The notes beneath the pieces are model-generated. The model had not been told where the DNA came from. It was given only the letters and a program-made list of their open reading frames with translations, and searched no databases. A stretch of 43,376 bases of DNA, taken from positions 1-43,376 of the forward strand of contig DBRW01000049.1 in assembly GCA_002306075.1 (NCBI GenBank), given 5' to 3'. A program made the translations under genes and the position numbers. Numbering within the stretch: the stretch's first letter is position 1; each line of letters starts with the position of its first letter. Below, piece after piece: positions 7,847-15,306 of this stretch. This stretch comes from Synergistaceae bacterium UBA1358. GTDB lineage: Bacteria; Synergistota; Synergistia; Synergistales; Synergistaceae.

Positions 7847-10106
7847 ATACGCCAGAGGGGAGAAAAAGATCTCTCCCTGGGCGCTTTTATACCCGCTGCA
7901 GTTTATCACCCGCATGTGGATGAAGCTGAGGATCAACCTTTACGCAAGGGGCCTGCTGAGCGTTACCGAGCCCCCGCTTCCTGTCGTGAGTATCGGCAAC
8001 AACAGCCTGGGAGGCACCAACAAAACTCCCATGACAGAACTTGTCGTCAGACAGTTCCAGGAAGCAGGCATAGATGCGGGACTGGTAAGCAGGGGCTACA
8101 GGACCAAGGAACACGGTCCGATCTGGATAGGACAGGACGAGGAGAGCACCCGCAGGGAAACTGCCGGGGACGAACCTCTCATGCTTGCACGCAGGCTTCC
8201 CGGGGTGAAGATAGTCGTATCCAGGGACAGGGTCCAGGGCGTTACCCTTCTTGCTTCTCTGGGTGCAAAGGTCGCGGTCACCGATGATACCTTCCAGCAC
8301 AGACGGATGGCGCGTGATGTTGACATAGTGCTTGTCGATGCCACATGTCCTTTCGGGAACGGCAATGTTATCCCTGCCGGATCGATGAGAGAACCCAAGT
8401 CCGCCTTCAGCAGGGCCGACATCCTTGTGATAACCAAAGCGAACCAGGCTGACCCGGAACAGCTGGCTTATACCAGGGCGGAACTTGAGAAGCTTCTTGA
8501 CCCGCAGAAGATATTTACGGCTGAGATCAGGATGGAATCGTGGCTGGAGATCCGAGGAAGAGAAGAACGGATCATTCCCGCGGATGACAGGCCTGTGGGC
8601 AGCTTTCTGGCCTTCTCGGCAATAGGCAGTCCCGCAGGGTTCTATCGCTTTTTGGAGAAGGAAGGCATATCTGTCAAAGCGCACCGTACTTTCAGGGATC
8701 ACCATATCTTTACCGCAAACGACATTGAAAAACTTGTTGAACTTGCAGTCAGCCTGAATGTGGACGGGTTCATATGCACGGAAAAGGACCTTATCAACCT
8801 CCCGTCCGAACTGGATCTGGATATCCCCATATACATCCCCCGCATAGTGGTATCTCTGGATGATGACCTTGGGTTCCGGACTAAGATCATGGAGAAGCTC
8901 AAGCCCAATCTGATGGTGGCATCCAACGGGTATGGCGAGGATGCGATAGGGGTCGTGCTTGCAAAGAAAATGAAGAAACGCTTCAGCTCGGCCGAAGTCT
9001 CAGCATTTGCTTTCGTAGGCTCCGGCACGCATTACAGGAAAGAAGGTTTCAGGGTCCTCTCTCCTTCGATAGAGATGCCGAGCGGCGGGGTGATTAAATA
9101 CAGCATCTTTGAATTCATCAAGGATTTAAGACATGGACTGGGCAGTTCGATAACGTCGCAGATGAGCGCCCTTTCGTCACTTTACAGCAGATACAGGACT
9201 CCGGTCTGCGTAGGCGACGTATATCTCCTCGCCAGCATGCTCTGGGGACAGGGCATGAAGCCGGTGCTCGTCGCAACGGCAAAATCCGTGCATCTGAGCG
9301 GACATCTGTCTGTGGAACAGTTCCTGCTCCGACACAGGAGCAGATTTGTGTGGACACGGGACTCCGAGACTGCTGAAGAACTCAGGGCGGGCGGCGTCAA
9401 TGCTGAATTCTGCGGCAACCCAGTCATGGACCTGATAGACAAAGAGAGGCCCGAAGTGGACGTGTGGAAAGGCATGGAGGGCGCCAGAGTGCTTCTTCTG
9501 CCAGGGAGCCGTCCCAGAACTTACGATGATGTTAAACTTATACTTGATGCAGCAAAAGAACTTTCACGGAGAAAAGAGTGCTGTTTTGTCATGGTCCCTG
9601 CCCCAATGATAGATGTCGGCAAGCTGGTCGATAACCTCGAGGGGTGGATGTCGACGGCTGAAAACAGCATGCTTGTCTCTGAGGGGACAAGGGTCAGGAT
9701 CTACATCGGGGAAGTGGCCGATGCCGCGGTAAAGGCCGACCTGCTGATAGGGCTTGGGGGTACCGCGAACCAGCTCTGCGCCGGTCTGGGCGTACCTGTG
9801 GTCTCGATCCTTGAGAAGGGCAAACTGATACAAAAAAAACTTCTCAAGGAGGCCGAAGTGCTTGTAAAAGCGGATCCTCTGGAGCTTGCGGCAGCTGCTG
9901 AAAAAATACTCACTGACCCCGACCTGAGGAACAGGATGAGGGATGCCGGGATACGCAATCTGGGCGGGACAGGCGCTCTCGACCATGTTGTCGAGTATTG
10001 CGCATCAGCGCTTGGATGGGATAATAGATGCAAAGTATACGAAAAATATCGTTCCTTTATCGAGAAGAGGAGCGGATCAGGATCGACTGCCGAAAAGGAG
10101 TTGTAA
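7818..10106 (+). CDS. lpxK: Fusion: tetraacyldisaccharide 4'-kinase LpxK + LpxB-like glycosyltransferase domain
   Basis: A 762-residue protein about twice the length of LpxK (around 330). Residues 1-360 are LpxK, the membrane-associated kinase that phosphorylates the 4' position of the lipid A disaccharide: N-terminal amphipathic region, SIGNNSLGGTNKT P-loop region (58-70), SRGYR, TDDTFQHRRM, DATCPFGNGNVIPAG and a C-terminal TEKD motif. Residues 362-762 resemble LpxB-related GT-B proteins: VASNGYGED opening, LLPGSRPRTY (about 555) and GLGGTANQLCAGLG (about 650), the sugar-nucleotide-binding end. The P-loop has asparagine (N68) where LpxK normally has glycine before the lysine. The start overlaps msbA by 29 bases. 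The LpxK call is sound; the acceptor and donor of the C-terminal half are unknown. Confidence 0.9.
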   Translation: MSKLLRSYLRYARGEKKISPWALLYPLQFITRMWMKLRINLYARGLLSVTEPPLPVVSIGNNSLGGTNKTPMTELVVRQFQEAGIDAGLVSRGYRTKEHGPIWIGQDEESTRRETAGDEPLMLARRLPGVKIVVSRDRVQGVTLLASLGAKVAVTDDTFQHRRMARDVDIVLVDATCPFGNGNVIPAGSMREPKSAFSRADILVITKANQADPEQLAYTRAELEKLLDPQKIFTAEIRMESWLEIRGREERIIPADDRPVGSFLAFSAIGSPAGFYRFLEKEGISVKAHRTFRDHHIFTANDIEKLVELAVSLNVDGFICTEKDLINLPSELDLDIPIYIPRIVVSLDDDLGFRTKIMEKLKPNLMVASNGYGEDAIGVVLAKKMKKRFSSAEVSAFAFVGSGTHYRKEGFRVLSPSIEMPSGGVIKYSIFEFIKDLRHGLGSSITSQMSALSSLYSRYRTPVCVGDVYLLASMLWGQGMKPVLVATAKSVHLSGHLSVEQFLLRHRSRFVWTRDSETAEELRAGGVNAEFCGNPVMDLIDKERPEVDVWKGMEGARVLLLPGSRPRTYDDVKLILDAAKELSRRKECCFVMVPAPMIDVGKLVDNLEGWMSTAENSMLVSEGTRVRIYIGEVADAAVKADLLIGLGGTANQLCAGLGVPVVSILEKGKLIQKKLLKEAEVLVKADPLELAAAAEKILTDPDLRNRMRDAGIRNLGGTGALDHVVEYCASALGWDNRCKVYEKYRSFIEKRSGSGSTAEKEL

Positions 10107-10109
10107 GGA

Positions 10110-10985
10110 ATGAACGATCATCCGTCACAGCGGATAAGGAAAGTCAGGGTCCGGGACATCACCGTAGGCGGCGACATGCTTGCGGTGGCGGCGGGACCCT
10201 GTGTGCTCGAGAGTTATGACGGGGCATACGCCATAGCTGAGGAGATGAAAAAGCTTTGCCGGGAATTTGGCTTCGGTTATATATTCAAGGCCTCATTCGA
10301 CAAGGCGAACAGGACATCGATCGCGAGCTACAGGGGGCCGGGGATAGACGAAGGGCTTTCCTGGCTGAAAGATATAGGAAGCAGGCTTGATATACCGGTG
10401 GTGACAGACATGCACGAACCGTGGCAGGCCGAAAAACTTGCCGAAGCAGTGGATCTTATACAGATCCCGGCTTTTCTGTGCCGTCAGACAGACCTGCTGG
10501 TCGCGGCGAGCAAAACAGGCAAGCCCCTCAACATCAAAAAGGCCCAGTTTATGGCGCCCGAAGACATGAGGTCGGTGGTCAACAAGTGCCGTGAGGCCGG
10601 CAACGAAGATGTCATCCTCTGCGAGAGGGGGACGGCCTTCGGTTACCACGAACTCTCAGTGGACTTCCGTTCGTTTCCCGTGATGAGAAGTCTGGGCCTT
10701 CCCGTAATGTTCGATGCCACTCACAGCGTGCAGAAGCCGGGAGGACAGGGAGACAGGAGCGGAGGGGACAGATCCTTCGTCCTGCCTTTGATCCGCGCCG
10801 CGGTCGCGGTAGGGATAGATGCGCTCTTTATGGAGGTACATCCCGACCCGGATTCGGCGAAGTGCGACGGACCCAATATGGTGCCGCTAGGCAGGATGCG
10901 TGAGGTGCTGAGGCAGACCGCTGAGATCGACAGGATCGTAAAAAGCAGGATAGGCTTTGCTTCTCTGGACTGGGCAGGTGTATAG
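10110..10985 (+). CDS. kdsA: 3-deoxy-8-phosphooctulonate synthase KdsA
   Basis: A 291-residue TIM-barrel enzyme that condenses phosphoenolpyruvate with arabinose-5-phosphate to Kdo-8-phosphate in the cytoplasm. Family motifs in order: AGPCVLES (29-36), SFDKANRTS, TDMHEPWQ, QIPAFLCRQTDLL, NIKKAQFMAPEDM, CERGTAFGYHELSVDFRS and FDATHSVQKPGGQGD. The cysteine at residue 31 and a CDGPN motif near 252 are features of the metal-dependent class (as in Aquifex). The E. coli-type metal-free class has asparagine at the first position. Ribosome site AAGGA lies shortly before ATG 10110, 3 bases after the lpxK stop. kdsA is followed directly by kdsD, which makes its substrate. Confidence 0.97.
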   Translation: MNDHPSQRIRKVRVRDITVGGDMLAVAAGPCVLESYDGAYAIAEEMKKLCREFGFGYIFKASFDKANRTSIASYRGPGIDEGLSWLKDIGSRLDIPVVTDMHEPWQAEKLAEAVDLIQIPAFLCRQTDLLVAASKTGKPLNIKKAQFMAPEDMRSVVNKCREAGNEDVILCERGTAFGYHELSVDFRSFPVMRSLGLPVMFDATHSVQKPGGQGDRSGGDRSFVLPLIRAAVAVGIDALFMEVHPDPDSAKCDGPNMVPLGRMREVLRQTAEIDRIVKSRIGFASLDWAGV

Positions 10986-10987
10986 AT

Positions 10988-11992
10988 ATGAATCTTCCGT
11001 ACGAACGCGAAGAAAAGAAGCTCTCTGACGAAGAGATGCTGAAAGCGGGCATAAACATCCTGCAGAAGGAGGCAGATGCGCTGGAGTCGGCCGCCTCAAG
11101 GGTCGGAAACGAGCTTGTCTCGGCGGCGCACCTTATCTGCCGCTGCAAGGGACGGGTAGTCGTGTCCGGCCTGGGCAAGTCCGGACATGTCGGAAGAAAG
11201 ACCGCTGCAACGTTCGCATCGCTGGGAGTACCGGCCTTTTTTCTCCACGCGACTGAGGGTGCCCACGGGGACCTCGGCATGGTCTGCCGTGAGGATCTGG
11301 GGTATTTCCTGAGCAACAGCGGCGAGACCAGGGAACTGATAGACATAATTCCATATTTCAAAAGGCTGGGGGCGCCGATAATAGCAGTGACCGGAAACAG
11401 CTCCTCCACGCTTGCGAGGGAGGCCGACGTGGTTTTGAACTGCCACGTTGAATCGGAAGCCGACCCCCTCGGTCTTGCCCCGACAAGCAGTACGACGCTC
11501 CAGATGGCCCTCGGCGATGCTGTTGCGGGAATGGCTACACTACTCCTCGGTCTGGGAAAAGAGGATTTTGCACTCTTCCACCCCGGCGGATTGCTTGGCA
11601 AAAAACTCCTCCTCAGGGTAAGGGATCTTATGGGGACCGGAGACAAACTCCCTGTGACAAAGGAGTCAGCACTGGTCAGGGACGCGCTTTTTGAGATAAC
11701 CAGCAAGGGCTACGGCGCAACTGCGGTCGTCAATGACAGCGGCAAACTTGTGGGTGTGTTTACCGACGGTGACCTGAGGCGTTTTATTGAAAAGGAAGGA
11801 GTGCAGGGGCTCGACCTGCCGGTACATCTAGGCATGACCCGTACCCCGAAGGTCATTTCTCCCGACAGACTTGCCGTTGAGGCCGTCCGCATAGTAGAGG
11901 AGTGGGAAGTCTCAGCCCTGATAGTTGTCGAGGATGACAAACCGGTAGGGATGGTCCACATACATGAAATACTCAAGGCGGGGGTGGCCTAG
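10988..11992 (+). CDS. kdsD: Arabinose-5-phosphate isomerase KdsD
   Basis: A 334-residue isomerase converting ribulose-5-phosphate to arabinose-5-phosphate, the first Kdo-specific step. Residues 35-180 form the SIS sugar-isomerase domain (VSGLGKSGHVGRKTA, ATEGAHGDLGM, SNSGET). A short linker (HPGGLLGKKLL) leads to two CBS domains at about 210-330 (GVFTDGDLRR in the first), as in E. coli KdsD/GutQ (about 328 residues). It starts 2 bases after kdsA and ends with the usual HIHEILKAGVA tail at TAG 11990-11992. The next gene continues in the same frame directly after this stop. GutQ-type paralogues have the same architecture, but the Kdo operon supports KdsD. Confidence 0.95.
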   Translation: MNLPYEREEKKLSDEEMLKAGINILQKEADALESAASRVGNELVSAAHLICRCKGRVVVSGLGKSGHVGRKTAATFASLGVPAFFLHATEGAHGDLGMVCREDLGYFLSNSGETRELIDIIPYFKRLGAPIIAVTGNSSSTLAREADVVLNCHVESEADPLGLAPTSSTTLQMALGDAVAGMATLLLGLGKEDFALFHPGGLLGKKLLLRVRDLMGTGDKLPVTKESALVRDALFEITSKGYGATAVVNDSGKLVGVFTDGDLRRFIEKEGVQGLDLPVHLGMTRTPKVISPDRLAVEAVRIVEEWEVSALIVVEDDKPVGMVHIHEILKAGVA

Positions 11993-13273
11993 CTGTCGCT
12001 TCTCAGATCGATCTACCAGCCGCTCATCGATTCGGTATTCCTTATCTCATGGCCTAAACTGAAAAATAAGTACAGCGAAGGCTATGAAGAGAGGAGAGGT
12101 TTTCAGTCAGCCGAATTGATCGAAAAGCTTGCTGGAAGAAGGCCGCTTTGGGTCCACGGAGTCTCTGTAGGTGAAGTACAGGCATTGATGCCTGTCATAA
12201 GGTCATCAAGAAACTCCGGATATAACGGGCCTATCATAATATCGACGACTACCGAAACGGGAAAAGCGATGGCCTTTCGTCTGGGAGAAGGCCTGTTTGA
12301 CAGCCACATATACTATCCCTGGGACAAAAGAGAGTTCGTAAAAAGAGCTATTAGGAATATATCTCCATGGGCATTTGCCACAGCGGAGACCGAACTGTGG
12401 CCCAATATGCTGTGGGAGCTGAGTGATGCTTCCGTTCCGGCATTCCTGGTAAACGGAAGGATATCTGACAGGACATGGAAACGTCTGAACGGGCCTTTTG
12501 CAAAAAAGATCGGAGCATCGGTCTACAGCCTCTTTACAGAAATATTTCTGAGGGAGAAGAGGGACGTCGAGAGGCTGATTTCGATAGGTGTCCCCGAAGT
12601 AAAACTCTCTCTGCTCGGAGACACGAAGACCGATGCCCTTCTGTCAAGAAAAGACAGGGCTGCGGCGGAGAGATGGAAGAAAAGTTTTGAGGCTGACAGA
12701 TATAAAATATTCATAGCGGGGAGCACTCACACGGGAGAGGACGAGTACGTCCTGAGAGCCTTCGGGATCCTGAGGGAGAGGTTCGGACGTACAAAACTGA
12801 TCATCGCCCCGAGACATCCCGAAAGGGCCGGGGAGGTACTTGCCCTCGCAAGGCAGAAGTTCAGCGCGGGGCTGCTCTCATCGGAAGACTGCGGCAAAGA
12901 TGTCACCGTTGTGGACAGGATCGGTGTGCTCTTCGATCTTTACGGGATCGCAGATTCTGCGTTCGTAGGCGGAAGTTTTGCGGATAAGGGCGGACAGAAC
13001 ATACTTGAACCGGCATCATGGGGCATCCCGGTGCAGTATGGTCCCCATATGGAAGATTTTGCAGAGGCGTCGGATGAATTCATCAGACTTGGCATAGCGA
13101 CACAGGTGCCTGACGCCGACAGTCTTGGTCGGGTGTGGTCAGGGATAACGGAAAGATCCGCAGGTGAAGACGGCGAGCGCATCAGAAAGGCCTGTGAACG
13201 ATATTTTGAGAGCTCTTCCGGATCTTCTGTGAGGACATGGGAGCGCATTTACAGATACTATGATCAGGCCTGA
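11993..13273 (+). CDS. waaA: Kdo transferase WaaA (KdtA), apparent CTG start
   Basis: A GT30 glycosyltransferase that moves Kdo from CMP-Kdo to lipid IVA at the inner membrane. The reading frame opens immediately after the kdsD stop in the same frame, and no ATG, GTG or TTG occurs until TTG 12116. Yet the 41 residues before that TTG look like the WaaA N-terminus: a hydrophobic anchor (SVFLISW, residues 14-20) followed by the tyrosine/glycine-rich ERRGF segment. From CTG 11993 the product is 426 residues, almost exactly the E. coli length (425), with the catalytic glutamate in HGVSVGE at residue 61, as expected. A G-rich stretch (GGCGGGGGTGG) lies just upstream. Later motifs: ETELWPN, GSTHTGED, APRHPER, FVGGSFADKGGQN. 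The family is certain; the CTG start is inferred. Confidence 0.88.
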   Translation: MSLLRSIYQPLIDSVFLISWPKLKNKYSEGYEERRGFQSAELIEKLAGRRPLWVHGVSVGEVQALMPVIRSSRNSGYNGPIIISTTTETGKAMAFRLGEGLFDSHIYYPWDKREFVKRAIRNISPWAFATAETELWPNMLWELSDASVPAFLVNGRISDRTWKRLNGPFAKKIGASVYSLFTEIFLREKRDVERLISIGVPEVKLSLLGDTKTDALLSRKDRAAAERWKKSFEADRYKIFIAGSTHTGEDEYVLRAFGILRERFGRTKLIIAPRHPERAGEVLALARQKFSAGLLSSEDCGKDVTVVDRIGVLFDLYGIADSAFVGGSFADKGGQNILEPASWGIPVQYGPHMEDFAEASDEFIRLGIATQVPDADSLGRVWSGITERSAGEDGERIRKACERYFESSSGSSVRTWERIYRYYDQA

Positions 13274-13336
13274 GAGCAGCATGGCCTGAGAGTCTTATCA
13301 ACAAAAAAAGATCTGCTGACAGCAGGAGGGGTATAA

Positions 13337-14548
13337 ATGGAAATCAACAGGGCTCTTTTGAATGACTTTTTCAACGGACTGGATGAACGCTCCGGAAAGG
13401 CGCTTGACTCAGCGGTGTCAAAAGTGGTCGAGACGAAGAAAAAGAACGGGAAAGTCGTGGTGGTGACAGGAAGCGGTCCCAATATCCACGAAGGAGTCAC
13501 TACGCTTATAGCGGAACTGATAGACAAGGGGATCATCGACGGAGTCACTACAAGTTCCGCAGTGGTCAACCACGAGATGAGCGGAGCCCTGGACAGGGTA
13601 AAGATGTGCGATGCGTCTCAGTTCGGACTGGATCGTGCGAGGATGCCCAGGGGCAATGTATTTGAATTCACAGACCTTTCGGAAGAGGAGACCGACATTT
13701 TACGCAAGGAGATGCTGCTTGACGAAGACCTGCTGAAAAAGGGCAGGTCGGCGGAAGGCAGGATGGTCATAAAAGCCGCGGGCAATATGGCCTATCCCAT
13801 GGGGCTGAGGACTGAAAAGATAGCGGAAGAGATACTCACGCTCTCAAGACAGTCCGGTCTCCCCTTTGAAACGATAGCCGGCTGGGGCTGCGACAGAAGG
13901 ACCATGCTTGGCATCGGAGCCGAGAAGGGAGTCCCCGTGCTTGTAACGATCCCGCAGATGGTCGGCGGAGGCCATGTTGGGCTCGCGGTAGGAGACAGCA
14001 TCCCTGTCGCGGAGCGTTCAAGAAGGATAGCGGACATGCTCGGAAAGGCCGATGTCATAATTGAATCTGCAGTCGCGCTGACTCAGGAGATCCACGACGG
14101 CCCCTTCGAAACATACACGGGACACGGCATCTGGTCGTGGTGGCAGGGACAGCCTGTCTACAGCCTCGAGAAGAAAACTCTCATCAGGTTTGACCTGGAT
14201 GAGAACCTCAGGCATGCACAGGATCTGCAGAGAGAGAGTTCGATGATCCAGGAGGCGATAGACAAGGGGCTTCCGAAGACAAAAATATCCAAGATACCCT
14301 TCAGGATGGAAATGTCCGCATTTGCCCGCCATGAGGGCAGCATCCCCGTTATCGGAGACATCGGGATGATCTGGCCGGTCTTTGCCCTGAGGATAGCTGA
14401 CGAACTCGGTATAAAGCTGGACTTCATCAGCTATAAGCAAGAGACGGAAGAGGGCCGGGAAATGCGTGAATGGATAGTCAGGAACGTCAGGTTCCTCGAC
14501 AGGGAAAAGATGCTTGAAAAATTCAGGGAATGGGAAGCAAAGAGATGA
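13337..14548 (+). CDS. Unrecognised conserved protein in the Kdo cluster
   Basis: A 403-residue soluble protein I cannot assign. It has no signal peptide and no membrane segment. Residues 35-75 (KVVVVTGSGPNIHEG through a TTSSAVVNHEM stretch) look like a Rossmann-type nucleotide-binding unit. They are faintly reminiscent of the NAD-binding region of deoxyhypusine-synthase-fold proteins. Later there are AAGNMAYPMGLRTEKIAEEI, AGWGCDRRTMLGIGAEKGVPVLV, PQMVGGGHVGLAVGD and a tryptophan-rich GIWSWWQG segment around residue 275, which suggest a substrate pocket. The start has an excellent AGGAGGGG ribosome site 7 bases before ATG 13337. It sits between waaA and kdsB, and its stop overlaps the kdsB ATG (ATGA). 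Shared translation with kdsB suggests a role in Kdo or LPS supply, but this is only context. Confidence 0.75.
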   Translation: MEINRALLNDFFNGLDERSGKALDSAVSKVVETKKKNGKVVVVTGSGPNIHEGVTTLIAELIDKGIIDGVTTSSAVVNHEMSGALDRVKMCDASQFGLDRARMPRGNVFEFTDLSEEETDILRKEMLLDEDLLKKGRSAEGRMVIKAAGNMAYPMGLRTEKIAEEILTLSRQSGLPFETIAGWGCDRRTMLGIGAEKGVPVLVTIPQMVGGGHVGLAVGDSIPVAERSRRIADMLGKADVIIESAVALTQEIHDGPFETYTGHGIWSWWQGQPVYSLEKKTLIRFDLDENLRHAQDLQRESSMIQEAIDKGLPKTKISKIPFRMEMSAFARHEGSIPVIGDIGMIWPVFALRIADELGIKLDFISYKQETEEGREMREWIVRNVRFLDREKMLEKFREWEAKR

Positions 14549-15306
14549 ACTTACCAAAGATACTCGGCGTGATACCTTCCAGGTACGCGTCCACAAGGCT
14601 GGCAGGCAAACCGCTCCTTGATATATGCGGAAAACCGATGGTAGAACACGTTTACAGGCGGGCTGTGGCTTCAGGGGTTTTTTTCAGGGTCGTGATCGCG
14701 ACTGACGATGAGAGGATATACAGCGCTGCTGAAAAATTCGGGGGAGACGTCCTGATGACGAAGGCGGACCACCCCGACGGCTCCAGTAGGGTGGCGGAGG
14801 TCGCAAGATCCATAGATGCCGACTACGTAATAAATATCCAGGGAGACGAACCGATGCTCGACCCAAGGATGCTGAGGGAGCTTGCCGAGGGCATAGTATC
14901 CGACCCCGGAGCCGATTCGGCTACAGTGTGTGTGCCGATCAAGGACGACAAAGACTTTTTCAACCCCAATATCGTAAAGGTCGTCACAGACCAGAGGGGC
15001 AGGGCGCTCTATTTCAGCAGGTCGCCCATACCCTTCATGCGGAATGACACTGAGTGTCCCATGTGGGAGCACCTGGGAATATATGCATTCACCAAAGAAT
15101 TCCTTCTGAAATTCGTCGAACTGCCACTGACTCCGCTGATGCAGGCAGAGTCATTGGAGCAGCTCAGGATACTGGAGCACGGTTACACCATGGCAGTGAT
15201 AGCCACGAAATACCCTTCGCTCGGGCCCAACGTCAATACCGAGGAAGACCTGCAGGAAGTCAGAAGGATCCTTGCTGAAGAAAAAGAAAAGAACAAACCG
15301 CAATGA
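14545..15306 (+). CDS. kdsB: CMP-Kdo synthetase KdsB
   Basis: A 253-residue cytidylyltransferase that activates Kdo with CTP to CMP-Kdo, the donor used by WaaA. Motifs: IPSRYASTRLAGKPL at the N-terminus (nucleotide binding), VIATDDERIY, TKADHPDGSSR, NIQGDEPMLDP (magnesium-binding aspartate), and YFSRSPIPF. Length is the family norm (about 250). I use ATG 14545, which overlaps the previous stop as ATGA and leaves a natural 9-residue lead to the IPSRYAS motif. An ATG at 14530 would add five residues and is the alternative. The 3' end overlaps the next gene by ATGA again, so three genes here are translationally chained. Confidence 0.96.
   Translation: MNLPKILGVIPSRYASTRLAGKPLLDICGKPMVEHVYRRAVASGVFFRVVIATDDERIYSAAEKFGGDVLMTKADHPDGSSRVAEVARSIDADYVINIQGDEPMLDPRMLRELAEGIVSDPGADSATVCVPIKDDKDFFNPNIVKVVTDQRGRALYFSRSPIPFMRNDTECPMWEHLGIYAFTKEFLLKFVELPLTPLMQAESLEQLRILEHGYTMAVIATKYPSLGPNVNTEEDLQEVRRILAEEKEKNKPQ

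Noticed and set aside
10828..11706. 292-codon minus-strand frame across kdsA/kdsD
   Set aside because: Ser/Pro/Arg-rich shadow frame opposite two secure Kdo genes.
11990..11993. KdsD-WaaA read-through fusion as the primary explanation
   Set aside because: KdsD ends with its normal family tail (HIHEILKAGVA) at the TAG, so a separate WaaA with an unusual start is simpler. Read-through is kept as an alternative in the findings.
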